This document shows positions 53,030 through 61,650 of a DNA stretch of 64,000 nucleotides, in pieces. The translations under genes were made by a program, and so were the position numbers. Source of the DNA: an uncultured Roseburia sp. (GTDB lineage: Bacteria > Bacillota > Clostridia > Lachnospirales > Lachnospiraceae); assembly GCA_900756925.1 (NCBI GenBank), contig CAAELX010000053.1:43594-107593 (forward strand), given 5' to 3'. Each line of letters opens with the position of its first letter. The stretch's first letter is position 1. The notes beneath the pieces are model-generated. The model worked only from the letters and a program-made list of their open reading frames with translations. It made no database searches and was not told where the DNA came from.

Positions 53030-55220
53030 CAAAAAACTGGAATTACTGGCACCGGCTGGTTCCTATGAGATTTTTAAGGCAGTGTTACATGCAGGGGCAG
53101 ACGCTGTCTATGTCGGTGGAAACCGGTTTGGGGCAAGGGCATATGCCAACAATTTTTCCGAAGAGGAGATGCTTCGGGCAATCGACGAGGCGCATATTCA
53201 CGGCAGGCATCTGTATCTGACGGTGAATACGCTGATGAAGGAAGAGGAGCTGCAGGAGTTATACGACTACCTGCTTCCTTATTATAAGCAGGGGCTCGAT
53301 GCTGTGATCGTACAGGATATCGGAGCGTTTTCCTTTATCCGGGAACAGTTCCCGGGACTTGATATCCATACGAGCACGCAGATGACGGTCTGCAACCGGT
53401 ATGGTGCACAGATGATGAAGGAACTCGGGGCTACGAGGGTCGTGACGGCGAGGGAAATGTCCTTTGCAGAAATCAAAGATATTGCGACAAATGTAGAAAT
53501 TGAGATTGAGAGCTTCGTACACGGGGCACTCTGTTACTGTTTTTCCGGACAGTGTCTCTTAAGCAGCATGTTGGGTGGCAGAAGTGGCAACCGGGGCAGA
53601 TGTGCACAGCCATGCCGTCTCCCGTATGAAGTGTATGATGCCGGAAGGAAAAAGATTACGGTGGAGCCTTATGTGTTAAGTCCGAAAGATCTCTGTACGA
53701 TTGACATGATTCCACAGTTAGCAGAGAGCGGAATCTATTCTTTTAAAATAGAAGGGCGCATGAAGCAGGCAGAGTACGCGGCAGGCGTTGTCTCTGTTTA
53801 CCGGAAATACATGGACCGATATCTTGAATACGGTGCAGATGGTTATAAAGTCTCGGGAGAAGACCAGCGAAAGCTGTATGATTTCGGCAACCGCAGCGGA
53901 TTCACCGACGGATATTATAAGAGGCACAACGGTAAAGAGATGATCACGTTCGAGAAGCCGAATCACACGAAAGCGCTCGATGCGCTCGGTGCGTCGGTGC
54001 GGGAACAGTTCTGTGAGAGTGAAAGAAAAGAAAAAATCAAGGGAAACTTAATACTTTCCAAAGATTTACCAGCTACAATAGAAGTATCGTTCGGGGAATT
54101 CTCTTACCGTGCCGATGGCGATATCGTACAGGCGGCGTTAAAGCAGCCTCTCTCTGCGGAAAAGATTATGGAGAATATGAAGAAAACCGGAAACACACCG
54201 TTTGAGTTTGATACCTTAAAGCTTACGATGAACGAGGCGATTTTCCTTCCGATGAAATCTTTGAACCAGCTGAGGAGGGATGCGCTCGACGGACTGTCTG
54301 AACAGATCTTAGCTAGGTATCGGAGAAACGAACCACAGAGACAGACTGTCTGGAAAGAAAGACCGGAACACAAAGATTTGGATCATAACAGGACACATCT
54401 TGCAGTTTCCGTGGAACAGCGGAGCCAGCTTGCAGCTGTGCTGGAGCGGGAGTTTGTGGAGGAGGTCTATCTGGATGCAGCATGCTATACCAGAGGGCAT
54501 TTTACCGAGGAGCTTGCGGCTGATGTGGAACAGATCAGAGCGGCAGGAAAGAAGGCCTATTATATCTGTCCGACCGTTTTCAGAAAACAGACGTCAGATT
54601 TCTATCTCGAAAAACGGGAAGCGCTTCTGCCAATTCCGCTTAACGGGCTTGTGGTAAAGAGCTTTGATGCGCTTGCCTTTGTGAAACAATACTGGAACAC
54701 ACCGGAACTGATCGCGGATCAGAATATGTATACCTATAACAGCCTTGCAATTGGGATGCTCAGGGACGAACAGATAAGCCGCATGACGGCACCATTTGAA
54801 CTGAATCGAAAAGAATTAAGAAACCGGTCAAATGGTGACAGCGAGATGGTGCTCTACGGCTATCTGCCGTTGATGACTTCAGCACAGTGCGTGCATGCGA
54901 ATACCGGAAGATGTGATAAGAGACCGCAGATCATTTATCTGAAAGATCGGTATGGAAAATATTTCCCGGTGAAAAATAATTGCATGGACTGTTATAATAC
55001 TGTTTATAATACAACGCCATTACTGTTATTTGCTTCGGAACCGGAGCTTCTGGCAGCAGGATTTTCCTATTTCAGGCTAGCATTTACGGTTGAGAGGGAA
55101 AAGGAAGTAAGGCGGATCTTAGATGTTTATGAGGCGGTTGTGTCAGAACAGAGGGCGAAGCTGTCTGAGGTTTATGACGGGGATTACACCAACGGGCATT
55201 ATAAAAGAGGAGTAGAGTAA
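53022..55220 (+). CDS. U32 peptidase-family protein, long form (TrhP2-like)
   Basis: 732 residues from ATG 53022. U32 core in the first 330 residues: LELLAPAGSYEIFKA, GADAVYVGGNRFGARA, DIHTSTQMTVCNRYGA, and cysteines in ESFVHGALCYCFSGQC with NRGRCAQPCRLPYE. A C-terminal collagenase-like extension of about 400 residues includes CVHANTGRCDK and NNCMDCYNTVYN, adding more conserved Cys. It resembles the long Bacillus partner (YrrO) of the short U32 protein, supporting tRNA U34 hydroxylation. Here the two are 8 kb apart rather than adjacent. Confidence 0.85.
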   Translation: MNNKKLELLAPAGSYEIFKAVLHAGADAVYVGGNRFGARAYANNFSEEEMLRAIDEAHIHGRHLYLTVNTLMKEEELQELYDYLLPYYKQGLDAVIVQDIGAFSFIREQFPGLDIHTSTQMTVCNRYGAQMMKELGATRVVTAREMSFAEIKDIATNVEIEIESFVHGALCYCFSGQCLLSSMLGGRSGNRGRCAQPCRLPYEVYDAGRKKITVEPYVLSPKDLCTIDMIPQLAESGIYSFKIEGRMKQAEYAAGVVSVYRKYMDRYLEYGADGYKVSGEDQRKLYDFGNRSGFTDGYYKRHNGKEMITFEKPNHTKALDALGASVREQFCESERKEKIKGNLILSKDLPATIEVSFGEFSYRADGDIVQAALKQPLSAEKIMENMKKTGNTPFEFDTLKLTMNEAIFLPMKSLNQLRRDALDGLSEQILARYRRNEPQRQTVWKERPEHKDLDHNRTHLAVSVEQRSQLAAVLEREFVEEVYLDAACYTRGHFTEELAADVEQIRAAGKKAYYICPTVFRKQTSDFYLEKREALLPIPLNGLVVKSFDALAFVKQYWNTPELIADQNMYTYNSLAIGMLRDEQISRMTAPFELNRKELRNRSNGDSEMVLYGYLPLMTSAQCVHANTGRCDKRPQIIYLKDRYGKYFPVKNNCMDCYNTVYNTTPLLLFASEPELLAAGFSYFRLAFTVEREKEVRRILDVYEAVVSEQRAKLSEVYDGDYTNGHYKRGVE

Positions 55221-55223
55221 CCT

Positions 55224-56618
55224 ATGACAAATCTCATCACGGAAATGTCGAAGTACTTCATGATATTTATGTTTGCATTTTATACCTATGAATGCTTCGC
55301 GGCATTTCGGCCGAAAATAAAACCGGAACAGAGAAAACATATTTTAAGCAGGCAGTGTGCGGTGGTATTTCTGATCCACTTTGATGCATTTTTAGTCCTG
55401 TATCTGGTGACAGAGGATATCACGCTGTGGGTGTTCTATGCAGCGCAGGCGGTACTTCTCGCGGTGATCCAGACATGCTATCAGCTGTTCTACAGTAAGT
55501 CGTCAAGACTTCTGACCAACAATCTGTGCATGCTTTTAGGGCTAGGTTTTGCCATGCTGACAAGGCTTTCCGCAGACAGCGCAAGAAAGCAGTTTTTCAT
55601 TGCGGTCGCATCCACGGTACTCTCTCTGATTGTGCCGGTTTTTATACGGAAAGTCGGGTTTGTACGGAAAATGTATCCGTTTTTTGCAGCATGTGGGATT
55701 GCGGCGCTGCTTCTTGTAGCGGTGGCAGGTTCCACAAGCTACGGTGCGAAGATTTCGATTTCGATTGCCGGGATTTCCTTACAGCCGAGTGAATTTGTGA
55801 AAATCGCATTTGTCTTCTTCGTGGCTGGCATGCTGCACCAGAAGACAGATTTCAGACAGGTGTGCATCACAAGCGCGGTGGCGGCAGTCCATGTGCTGAT
55901 CCTTGTTTTCTCTAAGGATCTCGGGGCGGCATTCCTCTTATTTGTAACCTACGTTGTGATGCTGTATGTGGCGAGCCGAAAGCTCTTATATTTTGCAGGA
56001 GGACTGGCGGCGGGCAGTGCGGCATCCGTTGTGGCATACCATATTTTTTCCCATATCAGGGTGCGTGTGCTCGCATGGAAGAATCCGCTTGGCTACATTG
56101 ACAAAGAGGGCTATCAGGTATCACAGTCACTGTTTGCCATCGGAACAGGCGGCTGGCTTGGCATGGGGCTTTATCAGGGCATCCCGGACAAAATCCCGGT
56201 CGTGAAGCAGGATTTTATCTTTTCAGCGATCGCGGAGGAGCTTGGCGGCATCTTTGCGCTGTGCCTGATCCTGGTATGCTTCAGCTGTTTTCTGATGTTT
56301 ATGAACATTGCGATGCAGATGAAGGATCAGTTCTACAAGCTGGTGGCACTCGGGCTTGGTACAGTCTATGCGACCCAGGTATTCTTAACGATTGGCGGTG
56401 CGACAAAGTTCATCCCGTCCACGGGTGTGACGCTGCCGCTTGTCAGCTATGGAGGAAGCTCACTGCTTTGCTCGATGATTATTTTTGCAATTATTCAGGG
56501 ACTCTACATTTTAAGGCAGGATGAAGGAGAGCAGAATGAACCGAAAGTCAGAAATTACAGGAAGACAGGAAGAAAGAAAACAGGATTCGAAAAAGCGGAC
56601 ATCGAAGACATCTCGTAA
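55224..56618 (+). CDS. FtsW/RodA/SpoVE family glycosyltransferase
   Basis: 464 residues with about ten TM helices. SEDS motifs: SISIAGISLQPSEFVKIAFVFF (parts, about 172-195), SKDLGAAFLLF near 230, and STGVTLPLVSYGGSSLL (about 398-415). It polymerises lipid II glycan strands. The next gene, overlapping by about 83 bp, encodes a class B penicillin-binding protein, so they form a SEDS-bPBP pair. Whether it serves division, elongation or sporulation cannot be told. Confidence 0.92.
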   Translation: MTNLITEMSKYFMIFMFAFYTYECFAAFRPKIKPEQRKHILSRQCAVVFLIHFDAFLVLYLVTEDITLWVFYAAQAVLLAVIQTCYQLFYSKSSRLLTNNLCMLLGLGFAMLTRLSADSARKQFFIAVASTVLSLIVPVFIRKVGFVRKMYPFFAACGIAALLLVAVAGSTSYGAKISISIAGISLQPSEFVKIAFVFFVAGMLHQKTDFRQVCITSAVAAVHVLILVFSKDLGAAFLLFVTYVVMLYVASRKLLYFAGGLAAGSAASVVAYHIFSHIRVRVLAWKNPLGYIDKEGYQVSQSLFAIGTGGWLGMGLYQGIPDKIPVVKQDFIFSAIAEELGGIFALCLILVCFSCFLMFMNIAMQMKDQFYKLVALGLGTVYATQVFLTIGGATKFIPSTGVTLPLVSYGGSSLLCSMIIFAIIQGLYILRQDEGEQNEPKVRNYRKTGRKKTGFEKADIEDIS

Positions 56619-58023
56619 GAAGAACAGGGAGTTTGCGGTCATTACATATACGTTTCTCGCGCTTTTTGTATGTATGATGGGATATTTTGTTTATTTTCAG
56701 ATGTCGGAGAGCGAGATCTTCATCAACAGCCCTTATAATAAGAGACAGGATCTTTTTGCAAAGAAGGTGGTTCGGGGAGAGATCCTCTCTTCGGACGGGT
56801 ATGTGCTTGCACAGACTGTCACTGATGACAGCGGAAAAGAGACGAGGGAGTATCCTTATGAGAATATGTTCGCACATGTTGTCGGTTTTTCAACGAACGG
56901 AAAAGCCGGGATCGAATCGACCGCGAACTTCAATCTGCTCCGTTCCCATACTTTTTTTCTGGAAAAGATTGTGAACGGACTGCAGGGAGAAAAAAACGTC
57001 GGGGACAATGTGGTTACAACATTAAACTATAATTTGCAACAGACCGCTTATCAGGCACTTGGAAACTATGATGGTGCGGTAGTCGTGCTGGAGGCATCTA
57101 CGGGAAAAGTGCTTGCGATGGTGTCCAAGCCGGACTATGACCCGAATAAAATCGCGGAAAACTGGGAAAAACTTACAGCAAAGGACAGTGACAGCACAGT
57201 GCTTTTAAACCGTGCCACGCAGGGACTGTACCCGCCGGGATCTGTTTTCAAGATTTTTACAACCTTAGAATATGTGCATGAAAATCCGGATTATGAGGCT
57301 TATTCCTTCGACTGTAACGGAAGCTTTACATCGGGCGGTTCGGCGATCCACTGTTACAATAACAAACGGCACGGGACGGAGAGCCTTTCCGATTCTTTTG
57401 CCAATTCCTGTAACGCTTCCTATGCATCAATCGGGCTTTCCCTGGATGCAAATCAGTTTGAGACACTGTGTGAGGGTCTTCTTTTTAATAAGGATCTTCC
57501 GGTGAAGTTCGAATCTTCGAAGAGCAGTTTTGCACTGAGCGGTGATGCAGGGGATTCCATAAGGATGGAGACGGCTATCGGACAGGGAAAAACGCTTGTG
57601 ACACCGATGCACATGGCAATGATCGCCTCAACGATCGCAAACGACGGCGTGTTAATGACCCCATACGTTGTTGACCATACGGAAAATTACGAGGGGATCG
57701 AGGTAGACCGGAATGAGCCAGTGGAATATGGACAGATTATATCGGAGCAGGATACGGGGGTATTGCAGAGCTTTATGGAGCAGGTGGTGCAGGAGGGAAC
57801 CGGCACCAAGCTAAAGGGAAGGAGCTATACGGCAGCCGGAAAAACAGGTACGGCAGAGTTTTCTACCTCATCAGATTCTGCGCATTCCTGGTTTGTGGGC
57901 TATGCGGATCGGGAGGATATGGAGGACATCGCGGTGGCGGTGATCGTGGAGGATTCCGGTGCCGGAAGCGAGTATGCGGTTCCGGTTGCAAAGAAAATAT
58001 TTGACGCATATTATGGTGACTAA
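56536..58023 (+). CDS. class B penicillin-binding protein (PbpA-like transpeptidase)
   Basis: 495 residues. Basic cytoplasmic N-terminus, a TM anchor (about 35-57), a short pedestal, and a transpeptidase domain with SxxK in PPGSVFKIF (about 233), SxN in NSCNAS (about 293) and KTG in AGKTGTAEF (about 436). Compact like mycobacterial PbpA. ATG 56536 is 7-8 nt after AAGGAGA and lies inside the SEDS gene, so the pair is translationally coupled. Partner of the preceding FtsW-like polymerase. Confidence 0.92.
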   Translation: MNRKSEITGRQEERKQDSKKRTSKTSRKKNREFAVITYTFLALFVCMMGYFVYFQMSESEIFINSPYNKRQDLFAKKVVRGEILSSDGYVLAQTVTDDSGKETREYPYENMFAHVVGFSTNGKAGIESTANFNLLRSHTFFLEKIVNGLQGEKNVGDNVVTTLNYNLQQTAYQALGNYDGAVVVLEASTGKVLAMVSKPDYDPNKIAENWEKLTAKDSDSTVLLNRATQGLYPPGSVFKIFTTLEYVHENPDYEAYSFDCNGSFTSGGSAIHCYNNKRHGTESLSDSFANSCNASYASIGLSLDANQFETLCEGLLFNKDLPVKFESSKSSFALSGDAGDSIRMETAIGQGKTLVTPMHMAMIASTIANDGVLMTPYVVDHTENYEGIEVDRNEPVEYGQIISEQDTGVLQSFMEQVVQEGTGTKLKGRSYTAAGKTGTAEFSTSSDSAHSWFVGYADREDMEDIAVAVIVEDSGAGSEYAVPVAKKIFDAYYGD

Positions 58024-58095
58024 TGGTTGCGCGATAATTTGAAAAGTATTATACTAGACATAAGTTTTGAAAAAACCACATCAGGAGGGATTGCA

Positions 58096-58548
58096 ATGAT
58101 AGAAGCGACGAGCTGTGGTGGTGTGGTAATCTTTCGAGGTAAAATACTTCTCTTATATAAGAACTATAAGAATAAATATGAGGGATGGGTTCTTCCGAAA
58201 GGAACTGTGGAAGCAGGGGAAGAATTCCAGGATACTGCAACACGTGAGGTTTTAGAGGAAACAGGAGCGACAGCAAGTATTGTCAAGTATGTTGGCAAGA
58301 GCCAGTATACGTTTACCGTTCCGGAGGATACCGTGGAGAAGGAAGTCCACTGGTATCTGATGATGGCGGACAGTTATTACAGCAAACCACAGCGTGAAGA
58401 ATATTTTGTTGATTCCGGATTTTACAAGTATCATGAGGCTTATCATCTGTTAAAGTTCTCGAATGAGAAGCAGATTTTAGAGAAGGCTTACAATGATTAT
58501 CTGGAACTGAAGAAGAATAATTTGTGGGGAGCCCACAAGTATTATTAA
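58096..58548 (+). CDS. NUDIX hydrolase
   Basis: 150 residues from ATG 58096 with AGGAGGG upstream. Complete Nudix box GTVEAGEEFQDTATREVLEETGA (G-x5-E-x7-REVLEE-x-G, about 37-59). The aromatic SCGGVVIFRGKILLLYKNY start and YEGWVLPKG suit a bis(nucleosyl)-oligophosphate or RNA-cap-like substrate group, but substrate cannot be assigned. It has its own leader after the PBP gene and may start a unit running to gerW. Confidence 0.88.
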   Translation: MIEATSCGGVVIFRGKILLLYKNYKNKYEGWVLPKGTVEAGEEFQDTATREVLEETGATASIVKYVGKSQYTFTVPEDTVEKEVHWYLMMADSYYSKPQREEYFVDSGFYKYHEAYHLLKFSNEKQILEKAYNDYLELKKNNLWGAHKYY

Positions 58549-58563
58549 AATGTGAGGATTTGC

Positions 58564-58899
58564 ATGGAATGGTATGACGAGTTATACGTTGGGGAGAGCA
58601 TCCGGCAGAAGGAGAAGAAGATCAGGTGGAAGATCCGCCACAATGCGGGGCAGATCAATATCTATGTAATTACCTTAGCTTCTAATCCACAGAATCTGCT
58701 TGATATCATTCCGTCACATGAGCTCTTACAGAAGGGATATCCGAAGAAGGGGCTGTATGTGGTAGGGCTTGCAAAAGGCTACGATGAGGCGGTCGATGTG
58801 GCAGTTTCGATCATAGATGAAGTGTTCCATGAGACCGGGGCATTTGAGGTTGCTGCTTACCTGAAGGCGAAGAGCAGAGGAAGGAGAACCGGCACATGA
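58564..58899 (+). CDS. conserved hypothetical protein
   Basis: 111 residues from ATG 58564, chosen because GAGG lies about 8 nt upstream, inside an earlier in-frame GTG start. Mixed alpha/beta: WYDELYVGES, INIYVITLASNPQNLLDIIPS, KGLYVVGLAKGYDEAVDVAVSI, and a basic end (KAKSRGRRTGT). I know such proteins only as uncharacterised Lachnospiraceae members. It overlaps the DUF2953 gene by 4 bp (ATGA), so it belongs to the DUF2953-gerW unit. Confidence 0.7.
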   Translation: MEWYDELYVGESIRQKEKKIRWKIRHNAGQINIYVITLASNPQNLLDIIPSHELLQKGYPKKGLYVVGLAKGYDEAVDVAVSIIDEVFHETGAFEVAAYLKAKSRGRRTGT

Positions 58900-59864
58900 G
58901 CGTGGTACTTACCGTGTTGAAGATTTTGGGTGTGGTGCTCCTTGGAATATTAGCGCTTGTCCTGTTGCTTCTGGCGGTGCTGCTGCTTGTTCCGGTACGG
59001 TATGCAGTTTCCGGTTCTGTGGGTGATTCCGTGAAAGTTTCCGGGAAAGCCGGCTGGCTGCTTTCTGCGATCCGTTATGAATTTTCACTGGAAGATGGGG
59101 AAGTTACAGACGGTGTCAGAATCTTCGGGTTCCGGGTCAGAAAGAAAGCGAAGGTGACGGAAGTAGAGTTAGAGGAAGATGCTGCGGAAGCAGAACTTGC
59201 GGCGATGGAGCTTGGGATGGAAGAGGATGCCCGACCAGCAAAGGAAAGTGGTTCGACCGGTCAGGTGCAGGAGCCGGATAAGACAACTGGAAAGCCGGAT
59301 GATCTGCAATGCAATAGCGAACAGAAAAAAACGGGGGATGACCGGAAAAAAGATTCAGGTAAAGCCAGTGACAAGAATGTGCTGCGCAAAATCAAATCTC
59401 TCTGGCAGACGATAAAAGAGCTCCCGGGAATAATAAGCAGACAATTCCGGAAAATCCGAAGAAGCCTGCAAAATGCAAAGAGCTTTGCAGAAAGGATCCA
59501 TGAACTTTTTGCCGATGAACTCAATCAGTATGCGGTGAAGAAGATCTGGGCACAATGTCTGTATCTGCTTGGGCATTTCCGGTTCCGGAAGATGTACACA
59601 GACCTGATGTTTTCCCTGTCAGATCCGGCATGGACGGGACAGGCACTCGGAATTTTTAGCATGATACCTCTGTTTTACCAGTATGAGGTGCACCTGTATC
59701 CGGATTTTGAATCGGATAAGCTGTATGTGCAGGGTGATTTCGAGATAAAAGGCAGAATCCGGCTGATTCATCTGGTGGTTGTGACACTCCGTTTACTGTT
59801 CGACCAGAAGGTACGGATATTCGGAAAGAGAATGATCGCTATGGTACAAAAGGAAGATGCCTGA
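58896..59864 (+). CDS. DUF2953 membrane protein (YtfI-like)
   Basis: 322 residues: one long TM stretch (about 8-34, leucine/valine-rich), a beta-rich patch, an acidic/low-complexity linker (about 95-160), and a C-terminal domain with LMFSLSDPAWTGQALGIFSM and LYVQGDFEIKGRIRLIHLV. DUF2953 matches Bacillus YtfI, encoded next to GerW (YtfJ) just as here. That supports a sporulation or germination link, not a mechanism. Confidence 0.8.
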   Translation: MSVVLTVLKILGVVLLGILALVLLLLAVLLLVPVRYAVSGSVGDSVKVSGKAGWLLSAIRYEFSLEDGEVTDGVRIFGFRVRKKAKVTEVELEEDAAEAELAAMELGMEEDARPAKESGSTGQVQEPDKTTGKPDDLQCNSEQKKTGDDRKKDSGKASDKNVLRKIKSLWQTIKELPGIISRQFRKIRRSLQNAKSFAERIHELFADELNQYAVKKIWAQCLYLLGHFRFRKMYTDLMFSLSDPAWTGQALGIFSMIPLFYQYEVHLYPDFESDKLYVQGDFEIKGRIRLIHLVVVTLRLLFDQKVRIFGKRMIAMVQKEDA

Positions 59865-59974
59865 TACAGCAGGAAGCGTTTCAGACAGAAGAGGGATTTT
59901 GCCGGTAATTCATGAAAAGAAAAGTAAGCAGGATATGAGATAGGTCCGGATTAGAAGAAAGGCGGGTAATCAAA

Positions 59975-60424
59975 ATGGGAGATAACAGTTTTCATACAAC
60001 AGTAGAGTCACTTTTTAAAGGAATGGACAGCTTTATTACAACGAAGACGGTTGTAGGCGATGCAATTCATATCGGGGATACCATTATCCTTCCGTTAGTG
60101 GATGTATCGTTCGGTGTGGCAGCCGGTGCGTTCAGCCAGGAGAAGAAGAACAACGGAGCCGGAGGTATGGGCGGTAAGATTATGCCAAGTGCGGTGCTTG
60201 TGATCCAGAATGGAACGACAAAGCTTGTCAATATTAAGAATCAGGATGGTGTGACAAAGATCTTAGATATGGTTCCGGATTTTGTGAACCGTTTTACTTC
60301 AAAGAAGGATGAGACGGCAGAGGCAGAACAGACGGTGAAAGAGACTGATGCAGATGCGAAGAAAGCCGCAGCTTCTGAAATGGAACAGATCTTAAAGGAA
60401 TCTGTGAAAGAAGAGGAAGCGTAA
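59975..60424 (+). CDS. gerW: GerW family sporulation protein (YtfJ)
   Basis: 149 residues. Family pattern TVESLFKGMDSFITTKTVVGDAIHIGDT (parts), IILPLVDVSFGVAAGAF, the Gly-rich NNGAGGMGGKIMPSAVLVI and VNIKNQDGVTKILDMVPD. GerW is needed for L-alanine germination in Bacillus spores. A charged Glu/Lys tail follows. Its presence argues that the host sporulates. A clear terminator follows. Confidence 0.92.
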   Translation: MGDNSFHTTVESLFKGMDSFITTKTVVGDAIHIGDTIILPLVDVSFGVAAGAFSQEKKNNGAGGMGGKIMPSAVLVIQNGTTKLVNIKNQDGVTKILDMVPDFVNRFTSKKDETAEAEQTVKETDADAKKAAASEMEQILKESVKEEEA

Positions 60425-60518
60425 GGAAAAATGACAGACCGTGCTGCAGGTTTGCAGAAAGCTGTGGAGCGGCATATGTCGGAGACGAACGGAATATCAA
60501 GTGGTAAGAATACGGAAG

Positions 60519-60554
60519 AGACATATATTATAATAAGTAATATATGTCTTTTTT
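60519..60554 (+). terminator. intrinsic terminator after gerW
   Basis: AGACATATATTA (60519-60530) and TAATATATGTCT (60538-60549) form a perfect 12-bp stem with a 7-nt loop, then a six-T run. Confidence 0.82.
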
Positions 60555-60563
60555 GGTGTCTGT

Positions 60564-60701
60564 ATGAGACGGATTTGGGGATTTGCCTTATTTTTCTTTG
60601 GACTTGGAATGTTTGCGATGCTTCTGATCGGGAATACACTGATCGGATGCTTTATAATTGGAATCTGTCTGCTGGCAGGATATTATATGTTCTGTTGTTA
60701 G
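60564..60701 (+). CDS. very small hydrophobic membrane protein
   Basis: 45 residues, starting MRRIWGFALFFFGLGM and ending LLAGYYMFCC, with two short hydrophobic helices and a glycine hinge. Lachnospiraceae genomes carry look-alikes with the same start (recalled, not searched). It starts 10 bp after the gerW terminator and has no obvious ribosome site, so expression is doubtful. It is more credible than the longer overlapping frame at 60431-60856. Confidence 0.45.
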   Translation: MRRIWGFALFFFGLGMFAMLLIGNTLIGCFIIGICLLAGYYMFCC

Positions 60702-60822
60702 AAGAGATGGACGGAAGCAGCGGGATAGAAGCCGGTATGCAGAAAGGAAAACCGGCACAGATATCGGATAAGAATAGAGACCGGTATACAGCAGGAAGAT
60801 GTGTAGGTATGCCTGGAAGACA

Positions 60823-60853
60823 GAAAAAAAGAGAACTGCATCAGCAGTTCTCT
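60823..60853 (-). terminator. rpmB terminator
   Basis: AGAGAACTGC (60830-60839) and GCAGTTCTCT (60844-60853) form a perfect 10-bp stem with a 4-nt loop. The minus-strand transcript then meets eight U (60830-60823). Confidence 0.87.
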
Positions 60854-60865
60854 TAAGCGTCAAGA

Positions 60866-61051
60866 CTAAGCTCTTTCAACTTTACCGGATCTCAAACAGG
60901 AAGCACATACATATAATTTTCTAGGTGTTCCGTTAACTTTGCAGCTAACACGTTTGATGTTTGATTTCCACATTCTATTTGATCTTCTATGAGAATGGCT
61001 GACATTATTTCCATAATGAGCGCCCTTTCCACAAACTGCACATTTTGCCAT
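60866..61051 (-). CDS. rpmB: 50S ribosomal protein L28
   Basis: 61 residues: MAKCAVCGKGAHYGNNVSHS at the start, NIKRVSCKVNG and LYVCASCLRSGKVERA. Four cysteines in two CxxC-type pairs make this the zinc-binding form. GAGGAGG-type site before the start. Transcribed alone, divergent from yloU-fakA, the usual Firmicute arrangement. Confidence 0.96.
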   Translation of the reverse strand: MAKCAVCGKGAHYGNNVSHSHRRSNRMWKSNIKRVSCKVNGTPRKLYVCASCLRSGKVERA

Positions 61052-61113
61052 TGTTTTGCACCTCCTCGCATTTTCCTAAGCCTATATCTTTGAACAGGCT
61101 CACAACATGATTT

Positions 61114-61142
61114 ATTCTAACAGAAAAAAATAGATATTGCAA
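61114..61142 (-). promoter_or_regulatory. rpmB promoter
   Basis: On the minus strand, TTGCAA (61142-61137), 17 bp, TAGAAT (61119-61114), about 63 bp before the rpmB start. A separate perfect TATAAT at 61205-61210 on the plus strand probably serves yloU. Confidence 0.6.
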
Positions 61143-61274
61143 GCATATTTTAAAAAAAATATAAAAAATGTAATTTATGACTATGAATTTGAAAGAAAAG
61201 CGGTTATAATAAATCATAAACTAGCGTTATTATGTGCAGAATGATAATTAGGAAGAAAGGCATGGTTAGATAAT

Positions 61275-61637
61275 ATGAATGGACAGATGGAGACCAATTT
61301 AGGCAAGGTTACAATAGATCCTGAGGTAATTGCAACATATGCAGGTTCTGTAGCGGTAGAATGTTTTGGTATCGTTGGAATGGCAGCTGTTAATATGAAG
61401 GACGGGCTTGTCAGATTGTTGAAGAAGGATTATATTACACATGGTATTAATGTGTCTGTGAATGAAGAGAACAATATGATCACAATTGACTTTCATGTCA
61501 TCGTGGCATATGGCGTGAGCATCAGCACAGTATCTGATAATCTGATCGAGACAGTCAGATATAAGGTAGAGGAATTTACCGGCATGCAGATAGAAAAGAT
61601 TAACATATACGTCGACGGCGTACGTGTGATTGATTAA
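61275..61637 (+). CDS. Asp23/Gls24 family protein (YloU-like)
   Basis: 120 residues. TNLGKVTIDPEVIATYAGSVA, CFGIVGMA, then GINVSVNEENNMITIDFHVIVAYGVSI and YVDGVRVID are the Asp23/Gls24 pattern. Family members sit at the membrane or respond to alkaline and wall stress. Adjacent to the FakA gene (13 bp), as in most Firmicutes, where the pair is essential-adjacent and co-transcribed. Confidence 0.9.
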   Translation: MNGQMETNLGKVTIDPEVIATYAGSVAVECFGIVGMAAVNMKDGLVRLLKKDYITHGINVSVNEENNMITIDFHVIVAYGVSISTVSDNLIETVRYKVEEFTGMQIEKINIYVDGVRVID

Positions 61638-61650
61638 GGAGGATTAGAAC

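Noticed and set aside
60431..60856. 141-residue open frame after gerW
   Set aside because: It runs through the gerW terminator and into the rpmB terminator, with no family resemblance. The 45-residue frame inside it in another register looks more like protein.
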